NCBI GenBank assembly: GCA_022823235.1
Contig: JAJDXO010000016.1
Span: 1-64,000 of the forward strand
Length of the DNA stretch: 64,000 nucleotides
Source of the DNA: Rhodospirillales bacterium
Lineage (GTDB): Bacteria > Pseudomonadota > Alphaproteobacteria > Rhodospirillales > UBA2165
Reading direction: 5' to 3'
In this document: one piece after another, positions 15,613 to 24,241 of the stretch
Layout of the letters: each line of letters begins with the position of its first letter
How positions within the stretch are numbered: the first letter of the stretch is position 1
Translations under genes and position numbers: made by a program
Notes under the pieces: generated by a model
Database searches by the model: none
What the model was told of the DNA's origin: nothing
Seen by the model: the letters and a program-made list of their open reading frames with translations, nothing else

Positions 15613-16743
15613 TTACAGGTAGTACTCCCTGAGCGGCGGAAAGCCGTTGAAGCCGACCGACGAGTAGCTCGCCGTGTAGGCGCCGGCATCGAGAATGTCG
15701 ATCTTGTCACCGGCCTTCAGATTCATCGGCAGACGGTAGTCGGCGCGCTCGTAGAGGATATCCGCGCCGTCGCAGGTGGGGCCGGCGAGAATCACAGGGC
15801 CGGTCTCGGCATCCGGATGTTCGGTCCGGAGCGCATACCGGATCGCTTCATCCATGGTCTCGGCCAGCCCGCCGAACTTGCCGATATCCAGATAGACCCA
15901 GCGGACCCGTTCGCCGTATCCCTTGGTCGAGACCAGCACCACCTCGGCGCGGATCAGGCCCGCATTGGCGGTCAATATCCGCCCGGGCTCGATCATCAGC
16001 GCCGGCGGCCGGTTGCCGAAGGCGCGTGCGATCCCGGTCCGGATCGCTTCGCTCACCGCCGGCAGATCCGGAACCTCGTCCCGGTAGCGGATGGGGAAAC
16101 CGGCGCCGAGATTGACCAGGTCCAGGCTGATCCCCTTTTCCGCCAGCGCGGTGAATATCCGCGCCACCTCGCCGATGGCTGCCTGCCAGGCGCCCGGCTC
16201 GGTTTGCTGGGAACCGACGTGGAAAGAGATGCCCCTCGCCGCCAGACCCGCGTCCCGCGCCTTGATCATCAGATCGACGGCCATCTCCGCCGAACAGCCG
16301 AATTTGTCGGAAAGCGGCCAGGCCGCGCCTCGGTTGGCGACCAGCATGCGGCAGAACACCTCTGAACCCGGTGCGGCCACGGCGAGCTTTTCCAGCTCCG
16401 GTTCGCTGTCGAACGCGTACAGCCGCACTCCCCGGCTGTGGGCGCTGGCGATATCACCCATCTTCTTGGCGGTGTTGCCGAATGCAATGCTCGAAGGATC
16501 CGCGCCGGCGGCCAGGCATCGCTCGATTTCGGACAGGCTCGCCGCATCGAAATTGGAACCGAGCTCGACCAGCCGCTGAAGCACCGGCGAGGCCGGATTG
16601 GCCTTCACCGCGTAGTAAATTTCGGCTTGCGGCAGCGCCGACCGCAAGGCGCCGAAATTCGCCGAGATAACGTCGAGATCGACCACCAGACAGGGGGTTT
16701 CCGGCTGCCGCTCGGCGAGAAATCGGTCGATTTTAGGTGTCAT
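15613..16743 (-). CDS. ornithine/lysine decarboxylase, PLP fold-type III
   Basis: A 376-aa alanine-racemase-fold decarboxylase, started at ATG 16743 (MTPKIDRFLA). It has the PLP-lysine motif YYAVKANP (K47), SFHVGSQQ, the glycine-rich phosphate loop NLGAGFPI, EPGRILTANAG, the catalytic Cys in GPTCDGADIL and the C-terminal GAYTASYSSVGFNG. The pattern matches the eukaryotic-like ODC/LDC group of alphaproteobacteria, which makes putrescine (or cadaverine) for polyamine synthesis. Substrate choice between ornithine and lysine cannot be settled from sequence alone. Confidence 0.92.
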   Translation of the reverse strand: MTPKIDRFLAERQPETPCLVVDLDVISANFGALRSALPQAEIYYAVKANPASPVLQRLVELGSNFDAASLSEIERCLAAGADPSSIAFGNTAKKMGDIASAHSRGVRLYAFDSEPELEKLAVAAPGSEVFCRMLVANRGAAWPLSDKFGCSAEMAVDLMIKARDAGLAARGISFHVGSQQTEPGAWQAAIGEVARIFTALAEKGISLDLVNLGAGFPIRYRDEVPDLPAVSEAIRTGIARAFGNRPPALMIEPGRILTANAGLIRAEVVLVSTKGYGERVRWVYLDIGKFGGLAETMDEAIRYALRTEHPDAETGPVILAGPTCDGADILYERADYRLPMNLKAGDKIDILDAGAYTASYSSVGFNGFPPLREYYL

Positions 16744-16937
16744 GGGCGCCTCCTGGGCGCTTCCCGGGCGCTTCCAAGGTCGAGCCGGGTTATACGATAA
16801 TTTCACCGGTTTCAAAGGAGAAACCGGGCAATACCCGACCAATATACCTGGACATTTTTTGTGGACGAATTAAATATCCCCCGGAGCTATGGTAAGCGTC
16901 GTCGATTGCCGCCGCCTGGCGCGCTAACGAGGTAAAA

Positions 16938-17768
16938 ATGTTTATTCAAACCGAAGCCCTGCCCGACCCGGATCGGCTGAAGTTCATTCCCGGCGAGACC
17001 GTTTTGCCCGGCGGTTCGGCGGAGTTCCCCGACGAGGAATCTGCGGAGCGTTCGCCGCTCGCCGAGCGATTGTTCGGTGTCGACGGCGTCGCCGGAATCA
17101 CCCTCCACACCGATCACGTGGTGGTCGAAAAGGACCCGGACCTGGATTGGATGGTGATGAAGCCGATGCTCCTCGGCGCGATCATGGATCACTACACATC
17201 CGGCGCGCCGGTCATGCACGGCATGGAAGCCGAAGCGGCCGAAGACGCCCCCGCCGACGAATCGATCGTCGCCCAGATCAGGGAAATTATCGACACCCGG
17301 ATCAAGCCGGCCGCCCAGCAGACCGGCGGTGATGTCGATTTCGTCGATTTCAAGAACGGCGACGTGCTGGTCGAGTTCCAGGGATCGGCCTTCTCGCTGA
17401 TCGGCGGGATGACCAACGTGCTGCGGCACTACGTGCCGGAGGTCGTCGCGGTGAAGGATTACCGCGATGCACTGCCGAAGCCGGGATTGGATACGGTCGA
17501 GGCCAAGAGCATCCAGACGGTGCTGGACGAGCGGATCAACCCGGCCGTCGCCAGCCACGGCGGCCATATTTCGCTCATCGACGTGCAGGGCGATATCGCC
17601 TATGTCCGCCTCGAAGGCGGCTGTCAGGGCTGCGGGATGGCCGACGCCACCCTCAAGCAAGGCATCGAAACGGAAATCAAGGAAGCCGTCCCCGCCATCA
17701 GCCAGGTGCTCGATGTCACCGATCATGCGGGCGGCACCAATCCGTATTACCAGCCGGGCGCCATGTAG
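16938..17768 (+). CDS. Nfu-type iron-sulfur scaffold with a degenerate and a second, intact NifU domain
   Basis: A 276-aa protein. Residues 1-95 are the Nfu N-terminal domain. Residues about 108-175 correspond to the usual alphaproteobacterial NifU-C domain (IREIIDTRIKPAAQQTGGDV, then VLRHYVPEVVAV), but the CxxC-bearing loop reads QGSAFSLIGG, so the cluster cysteines are gone. Residues about 190-260 form a second NifU-C domain with intact CQGC (C229, C232). The family carries a 4Fe-4S cluster to target enzymes. Typical Nfu here is about 185 aa, so an extra domain has been appended and has taken over the ligand site. It precedes a YciI protein by 23 bp. Confidence 0.9.
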   Translation: MFIQTEALPDPDRLKFIPGETVLPGGSAEFPDEESAERSPLAERLFGVDGVAGITLHTDHVVVEKDPDLDWMVMKPMLLGAIMDHYTSGAPVMHGMEAEAAEDAPADESIVAQIREIIDTRIKPAAQQTGGDVDFVDFKNGDVLVEFQGSAFSLIGGMTNVLRHYVPEVVAVKDYRDALPKPGLDTVEAKSIQTVLDERINPAVASHGGHISLIDVQGDIAYVRLEGGCQGCGMADATLKQGIETEIKEAVPAISQVLDVTDHAGGTNPYYQPGAM

Positions 17769-17791
17769 CGCCGCAACTCCCCGGGGGAATC

Positions 17792-18169
17792 ATGGCCGAA
17801 GAACAGGCGCTCCAGGAGCGGATTACCAACTACCTGGGCAAGGAACTTTACGTCATTTTCTCGAAGCCCGAGGCGCCCATGGAGAAGGTGCGCGAGGTCT
17901 CGCCCGCCCACCTCGATCATCAGGTGCGGCTGGAAAAAGAGGGTATTCTCTACGGCGCCGGTCCGGTGTTCGACGAAGGCGCGGACGCGCCTACGTTCGG
18001 GATGATCATCATCCGGGCCGAGGATTTCGACGCGGCCAGGAAAATCGCCGATTCGGACCCCATGCATTCCACCGGGGTGCGCTCCTACGAGCTCCGCAAG
18101 TGGAAGATGAACGAGGGGTCGTTCCAGGTCACCATCAACTTCTCGGACCAGTCGGCGGAAATCGGGTAA
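17792..18169 (+). CDS. YciI-family protein
   Basis: A 125-aa protein with the YciI-like ferredoxin fold: LYVIFSKPEAPMEKVREVSP, HLDHQVRLEKEGILYGAGPV (with the conserved His), FGMIIIRAEDFDAARKIADS and DPMHSTGVRSYELRKW. Family members are small cytoplasmic enzymes or enzyme-like proteins of mostly unknown reaction. GGGGGAA precedes the ATG, and it is 23 bp after the Nfu gene, probably co-transcribed. Confidence 0.88.
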   Translation: MAEEQALQERITNYLGKELYVIFSKPEAPMEKVREVSPAHLDHQVRLEKEGILYGAGPVFDEGADAPTFGMIIIRAEDFDAARKIADSDPMHSTGVRSYELRKWKMNEGSFQVTINFSDQSAEIG

Positions 18170-18177
18170 GCCCCAAC

Positions 18178-18362
18178 TCTCTCCCCCATGGATGGGGGCG
18201 AGGGAACGCACGGCAAACCCCCTCACCCAGCTACGGCTAGGCTCGCAAGCTCGCCAAGCCTCCGCGTCCCTCTCCCTCCGGGGGAGAGGGAACAAGAGTC
18301 GTCATGCCCCGGCTTGTCCGGGGCATCCACGTGGATGGCCGGGTCGGGGCCCGGCCATGACG
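18178..18362. repeat. cluster of REP-like palindromic repeats
   Basis: Fills most of the 256-bp gap between the YciI gene and alkA. It contains a CCCTCTCCCTCC/GGGGGAGAGGG hairpin (18273-18295), a stretch matching 52931-53011 in inverted orientation (CTCACCCAGCTACGGCTAGG and the GCAAGCTCGCCAAGCC part), and a second palindromic unit (18301-18362) running from GTCATGCCCCGG to CCGGCCATGACG. No coding potential is supported. Confidence 0.7.
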
Positions 18363-18425
18363 CCATCGTTTTATGCCTCTCCCCGCCGGGGAGAAGGAAC
18401 GAGAGCCGCCATCGCCGGGCAGGTC

Positions 18426-19064
18426 CTACATCCGGTCTTTTTCGGCCCGTTCCGAATTCACCACGTGCCACATGAACCGGGCGGCGACGCTGCGCCACGG
18501 GCGGTAGATTTCGCCCGCCGCCAGCATCTCGGCGCGGCTCGGGCGCTCGGGCAGCCCTTTGAGCTTCTGGTATCCGACGACGATGCCGAGGTCGTCCACC
18601 GGCCACAGGTCGGGCCGCTTCAGGGCGAACAGCAGGTAGACCTGCGCGGTCCACGGGCCGATGCCCTTCAGCGCGATCATCGCCTCGATGGCGTCGTCAT
18701 CGGCCTGGCGGGCCACCGAGCGGAGGCTCAGATCGCCGTCCACCAGGGCTCTCGCGATGGCGCGGCCATAAGTTCCCTTCTGGCGGCTCAGGCCCACCTT
18801 CCGGTGATCATCGTCGGTGAGACCCAGGAAAACTTCCGGGGTCATGGGGTCGGCATATTCGTTGAGCCGGGCCTGGATGGCCCGGGCCGACGCGGTCGAA
18901 ACCTGCTGGGCGCAGATGATCTTGAACAGGGAATCGAAGCCCGGCCGGCGGCCGCGCAGGGGCGGCGGGCCGAGCTCCCCGTAGGCGCGCCTGATGTCGG
19001 GATCGCGCCCGGCGAGCTCGGTCAACGCCTCGACCATCACCGATTTGGTTATTTTAGTCGCCAT
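18426..19064 (-). CDS. DNA-3-methyladenine glycosylase II (AlkA-like, HhH-GPD)
   Basis: A 212-aa HhH-GPD glycosylase. It has the helix-hairpin-helix LKGIGPWTA (132-140) and catalytic Asp in WPVDDLGI (D157/D158), preceded by FKIICAQQVSTASARAI. It lacks the N-terminal AlkA domain and the C-terminal Cys cluster of EndoIII, so alkylated-base removal (3-methyladenine and relatives) is the best call. It is divergent from gloB, 48 bp away. Confidence 0.92.
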   Translation of the reverse strand: MATKITKSVMVEALTELAGRDPDIRRAYGELGPPPLRGRRPGFDSLFKIICAQQVSTASARAIQARLNEYADPMTPEVFLGLTDDDHRKVGLSRQKGTYGRAIARALVDGDLSLRSVARQADDDAIEAMIALKGIGPWTAQVYLLFALKRPDLWPVDDLGIVVGYQKLKGLPERPSRAEMLAAGEIYRPWRSVAARFMWHVVNSERAEKDRM

Positions 19065-19112
19065 GCCGGGCAGCTAAACTCACGCGGACGGCATCCGCAA
19101 GGGAGATGACAC

Positions 19113-19904
19113 GTGATTGTCGAGCAAATCTGGACCAACAACAATTTCCGCAATTTCAACTACCTGATCGTCTGCCCGGAAACCGGCGAGGCGCTCGCCG
19201 TCGATCCGCTGGAGTTCGGCCAGTGCCTGGATGCGGCCAGGGACAAGGGCTGGGAAATCACCCAGATCCTCAACACTCACCACCACCACGATCATACGGG
19301 CGGCAATGGCGGCATGGTCGAGGCCACCGGCGCCAAGATCCTCGCCAACGCCAAGGCCAGGGACGACATCCCGGACATGGATATCGGCCTAAATGCGGGC
19401 GACGTGGTGAAGGTGGGCAAGACCGTCGAACTCGAGGCCATGGACACCCCGGGCCACACCATGAGCCACGTCTGCCTGCTGTCGCGCACCGATCAGCCGG
19501 CGCTGATCTGCGGCGACACGCTGTTCAATGCGGGCGCCGGACACTGCAAGGGCGGCGGCCACCCGGAACCGCTCTACGAAACGTTCGCCAAACAACTGGC
19601 GATCCTCCCGGACAATACGCTGATCTACCCCGGCCACGACTACATCGAGAACAACCTCAACTTCACCCTTGATCGGGAGCCCGACAACGCCCGTGCCGCC
19701 AGCCTCAAGGAAGAGGTCGCGGGCCAGGATACCAACCGGGCGATGGTGACGACGCTGGCGCTGGAGAAAGAGGTCAACACCTTCTTCCGGCTGCACAGCC
19801 CGACGGTGATCGCCCGGCTGCGGGAAGCCTTCCCCGACCTTCCCGACAAGCCCGACGAGAAGACGGTGTTCCTGAAACTCCGGGAGTTGCGGAACGACTG
19901 GTAG
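19113..19904 (+). CDS. gloB: hydroxyacylglutathione hydrolase (glyoxalase II)
   Basis: A 263-aa metallo-beta-lactamase-fold hydrolase. Metal-site motif THHHHDH (55-61), then TPGHTMSH, CGDTLFNAGAG and YPGHDY. The C-terminal HAGH domain (VNTFFRLHSPTVIARL, then FLKLRELRND) binds glutathione, identifying glyoxalase II, which splits S-lactoylglutathione to lactate in methylglyoxal detoxification. The start is the GTG at 19113, with GGGAGATG upstream. Confidence 0.93.
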   Translation: MIVEQIWTNNNFRNFNYLIVCPETGEALAVDPLEFGQCLDAARDKGWEITQILNTHHHHDHTGGNGGMVEATGAKILANAKARDDIPDMDIGLNAGDVVKVGKTVELEAMDTPGHTMSHVCLLSRTDQPALICGDTLFNAGAGHCKGGGHPEPLYETFAKQLAILPDNTLIYPGHDYIENNLNFTLDREPDNARAASLKEEVAGQDTNRAMVTTLALEKEVNTFFRLHSPTVIARLREAFPDLPDKPDEKTVFLKLRELRNDW

Positions 19905-19907
19905 CTG

Positions 19908-19958
19908 CTACCCGGCGGGCCGCCGGACCGTTTTTCGGGCGCCGCGAGACCGCGCCGC
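19908..19958 (-). repeat. remnant copy of the MFS gene 3' end, downstream of amtB
   Basis: Aligns without gaps to 21259-21309 (the last 17 codons of the MFS gene) at 43 of 51 positions, in the same orientation. Conceptual translation gives RSRGARKTVRRPAG against RSRGTRKTVQQPAE. The two copies flank amtB. Confidence 0.7.
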
Positions 19959-19963
19959 TTGCG

Positions 19964-21229
19964 TTACTCGTCCTCTTTGCTTCGGACGAATTCCGGGAAG
20001 GAATCGATGCCGAGAACGGCGTCCTGTCCGAGCCGCTCGGCGGTTTCCGAAATTCGGCATCCGACCGCGTAATCGATCGCCAGCCAGACGAGCAGGGAAA
20101 CGCCGAATGCGAACCCGCCGATCGCCGCCATCCCGAGGAACTGGACGGCCGGATCGCCGCCCCCCTCGATGCACACGGCAAGCGTGCCCCAAAGCCCGGC
20201 CCCCAGATGCGCCGGGATGGCGCCCACCTCGTCGTCGATCCTGAGGCGTTCCAGCAGCTTGATGCCCAGCAGGCAAAGCACCCCGCCGATCCCGCCGATA
20301 GCCACGGCCCAGAGATGGGCGGAAATGCCGGGAGCGGCGGCGATCGCCACCAGCCCCCCGATCCCGCCGTTCAACGAGGCGAACAGGTCTACCCTCCCCA
20401 GGACCCAGCGCGACAGGCACACCGCCGCAACGACCCCGGCCGCGCCCGCCAGATTCGAGTTGACGAAGATGTTGCTCAGCGCAACCGCGTCCGGAACGCC
20501 GGTCAGCCCGGTATGGGAGCCGGCGTTGAACGCGAGGAACCCCAACCAGATGATGAATGCGCCGAGGGTCACCATGGGCACGTTGTTCGGCGGCGTCTGC
20601 CTGACCGTCCCGTCGGGCCGGAATTTGCCTCGCCGGGCACCGACCACCAGAACGGCGGCGAGCGCGGCCCAGCCGCCCGTCGAGTGGACGATCGTCGAAC
20701 CCGCCAGATCCCTGAAGCCCATCGCGGCAAGCCAGCCGCCGCCCCAGGTCCAGGACCCGATCACCGGATAGATGAACGCCGCCAGTATGGCGATGAACGG
20801 CAAGAAAGAATAAAGCTTGACGCGCTCGGCAAGCGTTCCCGACACGATCGAGGCCACCGAACCCACGAACACCATCTGGAACAGCCAGTCGGCCATCGCG
20901 GCCCGGCCCCTGCCCGTGACCTCCGCAGCCGCGGCCTCGTCGCCGCCCAACAACGCCCGCTCCGCCCCGGTGGCGCCGTGGAGCAGCGCCGGGGATCCGA
21001 TCCACCCGCCCTCGTCGACACCCACGAACATCAGGTTGTAGCCGACGACGTAGAAGACGATCGCCGTCGTCGCATAGGCCCCGATGTTCTTGAGACAGAT
21101 TACCGAAGCGTTCTTGCTCCGGACGGATCCCGCTTCCAGCATCGTGAACCCGGCGCACATCCACATGACCAGGGCGCCCCAGAGCAGGAGCGAAAAGGTG
21201 TTCAAGACGAATGCGGTCTCGGGCGTCAT
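19964..21229 (-). CDS. amtB: ammonium transporter
   Basis: A 421-aa Amt/Rh-family channel starting at ATG 21229 (MTPETAFVLN). Eleven or so hydrophobic helices; the conserved twin histidines are in STIVHSTGGWAALAA and IPAHLGAGLWGT, and FNAGSHTGL and the Phe/Trp vestibule residues are also present. It conducts ammonia or ammonium across the inner membrane. No glnK/glnB gene is adjacent, which is unusual for bacterial amtB, and the C-terminal tail is short and acidic (RSKEDE). It lies downstream of an MFS gene, between diverged 51-bp repeats. Confidence 0.93.
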   Translation of the reverse strand: MTPETAFVLNTFSLLLWGALVMWMCAGFTMLEAGSVRSKNASVICLKNIGAYATTAIVFYVVGYNLMFVGVDEGGWIGSPALLHGATGAERALLGGDEAAAAEVTGRGRAAMADWLFQMVFVGSVASIVSGTLAERVKLYSFLPFIAILAAFIYPVIGSWTWGGGWLAAMGFRDLAGSTIVHSTGGWAALAAVLVVGARRGKFRPDGTVRQTPPNNVPMVTLGAFIIWLGFLAFNAGSHTGLTGVPDAVALSNIFVNSNLAGAAGVVAAVCLSRWVLGRVDLFASLNGGIGGLVAIAAAPGISAHLWAVAIGGIGGVLCLLGIKLLERLRIDDEVGAIPAHLGAGLWGTLAVCIEGGGDPAVQFLGMAAIGGFAFGVSLLVWLAIDYAVGCRISETAERLGQDAVLGIDSFPEFVRSKEDE

Positions 21230-21258
21230 GCCGGAAGGGCGCTTTCGATGCGGCCGGG

Positions 21259-22518
21259 TTACTCGGCGGGCTGCTGGACGGTTTTCCGGGTGCCGCGGGA
21301 CCGCGCCGCCCAGCCGGCGGCGACGGCGAAGCCCAGCGTAACCAGCATCAGGACCGCGGAGGTGAAGAATAGCCACGCCGGCGCGTTCTGATCCATGATC
21401 GAACCGTAAAGCACCGGGCCGAAGAACCCGCCGACGGAAAATCCGGTGGAGACGAAGCCGAACGCCTTGCCGGTCGCGCCGGCCGGGGCGATCGCCGCGA
21501 CCATCAGATCCCGGGACGGCATCACCGCGCCGATCATGAAACCGACGAATGCGAGCCCGATGACCACGCCGCCCACCGGCGTCACCGACATGCCGACGAG
21601 GATCAGAACGGCGGCGGAGAGGGAGTAGCCGACGGCGGCGATGGCGTCGAAGCGCTTGAGCCAGGTGGTGACCATGCCGCCGGCGAACACCCCGATGGTG
21701 ATGCCCCAGAGATAGATGGCCAGCGTCTGGTTGGCGGCCACAAGGTCGATCTCGAACATCTCGATCATCGCCGGAATGCCGAAGGTCTGGATGCCGTTCC
21801 CCGACATGGCGGTCGCCACGTAGAAGCCGAACATCAACAAAATCGGCGTGGTGAAGATGAACGATCTGCCGGCGGCCTTGCCGGTATCGGTCCGGGCGGT
21901 ATCGGTCTCAGCGGCGGGCGCCGCGAACTCCCGGTCATTGAGGAAGCGGGCAAAGATGATCAGCGATACGGCGCCGATCATCCCGGCGATACCGAGGATG
22001 TGCATGATCTCGCGCCAGTCGAAGTTCGGCGCCAGGAAGCTGACCACGGTCGGCGTCGCGGCGAACCCCAGGAATCCGGCGCTGGTGTGGATGGCGTAGG
22101 CCTTGCCCCGCCACGGCCCGCGGACCCGGGCGGTCATGATGGTGTAGTCGGAGGGATGAAACTGGCTGTCGCACAGTCCGGCAACGGCGGCGAGGACGAT
22201 GAGCACCGCCACCGAGTTGGCGAAACCCATAAGGAACATGCAGACCGAAATGCCGATCAGTCCGAAGATGATGAACAGCCGTGCGCCGCAGCGGTCCATG
22301 ACCACGCCCGCGGGGTACTGACCGGCCGCCGACATGCCGGCATAAGCGGTCATGATCAGGCCGAACAGCACGAAGGCGCTCTCGGCGCCGAGATCGGCCT
22401 TGATCAGGGGCAGCAGCGACGGCACCACGAGGATGTAGAAGTGGCTGAAAAAATGAGCCATGGAGACCAGGCCGATGGCCAGGACCTCGTGGCTCCGGCG
22501 CGTGCCGGGTTCGCTCAT
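21259..22518 (-). CDS. MFS transporter
   Basis: A 419-aa major facilitator with twelve predicted helices in two halves and a cytoplasmic linker near residue 200 (AAPAAETDTARTDTGKA). The loop 2-3 motif appears as GVVMDRCGARL. The N-terminal sequence AHFFSHFYILVVPSLLPLIK resembles the fosmidomycin-resistance/FsrA-like MFS group. The substrate is unknown. The last 17 codons are partly duplicated at 19908-19958, beyond amtB. Confidence 0.88.
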   Translation of the reverse strand: MSEPGTRRSHEVLAIGLVSMAHFFSHFYILVVPSLLPLIKADLGAESAFVLFGLIMTAYAGMSAAGQYPAGVVMDRCGARLFIIFGLIGISVCMFLMGFANSVAVLIVLAAVAGLCDSQFHPSDYTIMTARVRGPWRGKAYAIHTSAGFLGFAATPTVVSFLAPNFDWREIMHILGIAGMIGAVSLIIFARFLNDREFAAPAAETDTARTDTGKAAGRSFIFTTPILLMFGFYVATAMSGNGIQTFGIPAMIEMFEIDLVAANQTLAIYLWGITIGVFAGGMVTTWLKRFDAIAAVGYSLSAAVLILVGMSVTPVGGVVIGLAFVGFMIGAVMPSRDLMVAAIAPAGATGKAFGFVSTGFSVGGFFGPVLYGSIMDQNAPAWLFFTSAVLMLVTLGFAVAAGWAARSRGTRKTVQQPAE

Positions 22519-22615
22519 GCGATGTTTCCCCTACCCCAATCCCGGGTGTTGATCATCTGCGTATCCCGGGCGCCCGGCAGTTGCAAGGCTTAGTGCGGGG
22601 CGGCGGTCCCCCGGC

Positions 22616-23611
22616 CTAGATCAACCCGGCAAGGGGCGAGGACGGATCGGCGTATTTCTTTTTGGGCATGCGTCCCGCCGTATAGGCCAGCCGGCCGGCT
22701 TCGATGGCCAGCCGCATGGCCCGGGCCATCCTGATGGGGTCCTGCGCCTCGGCGATCGCCGTGTTCATCAGGACCCCGTCGCAGCCGAGCTCCATGGCGA
22801 TCGCCGCATCCGAGGCGGTCCCCACGCCGGCGTCGACGATCACCGGCACATTCGCCTGCTCGATAATCAGCCTGAGGTTCACCGGGTTCTGGATACCGAG
22901 CCCGGACCCGATGGGCGCCGCCAGCGGCATAATGGCGACGCAGCCCATATCCTCCAGGGTCTTCGACAGTATCGGATCGTCGGTCGTGTAGACCATGACC
23001 TTGAACCCGTCCCCGATCAGCGCCTCCGCCGCCTTCAGGGTCTCGGTGACATGCGGGTAAAGGGTTTTCTGATCGCCCAGGACCTCCAGCTTGACCAAAT
23101 CCCAGCCGCCGGCCTCGCGGGCCAGACGGAGGGTCCTGAGCGCATCGTCGGCGGTGAAGCACCCGGCGGTGTTGGGCAGGTAGGTGTATTTCTTCGGATC
23201 GACGAAATCGACCAGCATGGGCTCGTCCGGGTTGGTGACATTCACCCGGCGGACGGCCACGGTGATGATCTCCGCACCCGAGGCTTCCAGGGCGCGGGCG
23301 GTCTGCTCGAAGTCCTTATACTTGCCGGTGCCGATGATCAGCCGCGAGGACAGGGTCCGCCCGGCGATCTCGAAGGTATCGCCGCTGGGCGGCGTGCCCG
23401 TCCCCTCCGGCGCGCCGCCGCCGATAAAGTGGACGATTTCGAACTTGTCGCCTTCGGTCACATCGATATCGCCGTATCGGGATTTGGGCACGATTTCCAG
23501 GTTTCGTTCGACCGCGACCTTCCGGGCGTCGAGCCCGAGGCCGGCCAACATTCCCTCCACGGTCACCGGCGCATCAATATCGAGAGCCTCGCCATTTATG
23601 GTCACATTCAT
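22616..23611 (-). CDS. thiG: ThiS-ThiG fusion (thiazole synthase with fused sulfur carrier)
   Basis: A 331-aa protein. Residues 1-66 are a ThiS beta-grasp domain ([20 protein letters not shown] through [12 protein letters not shown]), whose C-terminal Gly-Gly is internal (64-66). After a short linker, residues 78-331 are a full Thi[29 protein letters not shown], the Schiff-base Lys in [20 protein letters not shown] and [17 protein letters not shown]. ThiG builds the thiazole phosphate of thiamine using sulfur from ThiS thiocarboxylate. No thiO, thiE or thiC is adjacent and I see no TPP riboswitch upstream. Confidence 0.93.
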   Translation of the reverse strand: MNVTINGEALDIDAPVTVEGMLAGLGLDARKVAVERNLEIVPKSRYGDIDVTEGDKFEIVHFIGGGAPEGTGTPPSGDTFEIAGRTLSSRLIIGTGKYKDFEQTARALEASGAEIITVAVRRVNVTNPDEPMLVDFVDPKKYTYLPNTAGCFTADDALRTLRLAREAGGWDLVKLEVLGDQKTLYPHVTETLKAAEALIGDGFKVMVYTTDDPILSKTLEDMGCVAIMPLAAPIGSGLGIQNPVNLRLIIEQANVPVIVDAGVGTASDAAIAMELGCDGVLMNTAIAEAQDPIRMARAMRLAIEAGRLAYTAGRMPKKKYADPSSPLAGLI

Positions 23612-23740
23612 CTTGATGCCAATTATTAAATGTTCATTAAGAAGGTACGGCTCACAATGGGGCCGTTTGGCGCAAGTATGGTGGCCGATCCCCGGCCTTT
23701 CAACCGCATTGTCGCCGGGGGCGGCTGCGCGGGCCGGCGG

Positions 23741-23768
23741 TTGACGGAATTGCGGCGCAGGTTATGGT
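23741..23768 (+). promoter_or_regulatory. candidate promoter for aroQ
   Basis: TTGACG (23741-23746), 16-nt spacer, TATGGT (23763-23768), 21 bp before the aroQ ATG. The match to sigma70 consensus is fair. The start-to-ATG distance would be short. Confidence 0.4.
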
Positions 23769-23789
23769 CCCGGCACGCGAGGACACGAC

Positions 23790-24221
23790 ATGGCAAAGAA
23801 AATTCTGATCCTGAACGGGCCCAATCTCAACCTGTTGGGAACCCGGGAGCCGGAGATTTACGGCGCGGAGACTCTGGCCCAGATCGAGGACGCCTGTGCC
23901 GCCAGGGCCGGCGAACTCGGCCTGACCATCGACTGCCGCCAAAGCAACAGCGAAGGTGATCTGGTCGACTGGATTCAGGAGGGCGGCCGGGACTTCGACG
24001 CCATCATTCTCAATGCCGGCGGCTACACCCATACGTCGGTGGCCATCCTCGATGCCCTGAAGACCTGCGGCATCCCGGTGATCGAGGTGCACCTGTCCAA
24101 TATTTATCAGCGCGAGGAGTTCCGCCACAATTCCTATGTTTCCCGCGCCGCCCGGGGGATCATTGCCGGCTTCGGCAGCCACGGCTATCTTCTTGCTCTG
24201 GACGCCGCCGCGAACCATTAG
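23790..24221 (+). CDS. aroQ: type II 3-dehydroquinate dehydratase
   Basis: A 143-aa flavodoxin-fold enzyme, third step of the shikimate pathway. Signature segments: [19 protein letters not shown] (catalytic Tyr and Arg region), [32 protein letters not shown] and [17 protein letters not shown]. Dodecameric in known members. In many alphaproteobacteria aroQ is followed by accB-accC and then aat; here aat starts 20 bp downstream with no accBC between. Confidence 0.96.
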   Translation: MAKKILILNGPNLNLLGTREPEIYGAETLAQIEDACAARAGELGLTIDCRQSNSEGDLVDWIQEGGRDFDAIILNAGGYTHTSVAILDALKTCGIPVIEVHLSNIYQREEFRHNSYVSRAARGIIAGFGSHGYLLALDAAANH

Positions 24222-24241
24222 CACCGTCATCGGGAGCGACC

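Noticed and set aside
23612-23789. TPP riboswitch before thiSG
   Set aside because: No CUGAGA-type core or matching helices on the relevant strand.
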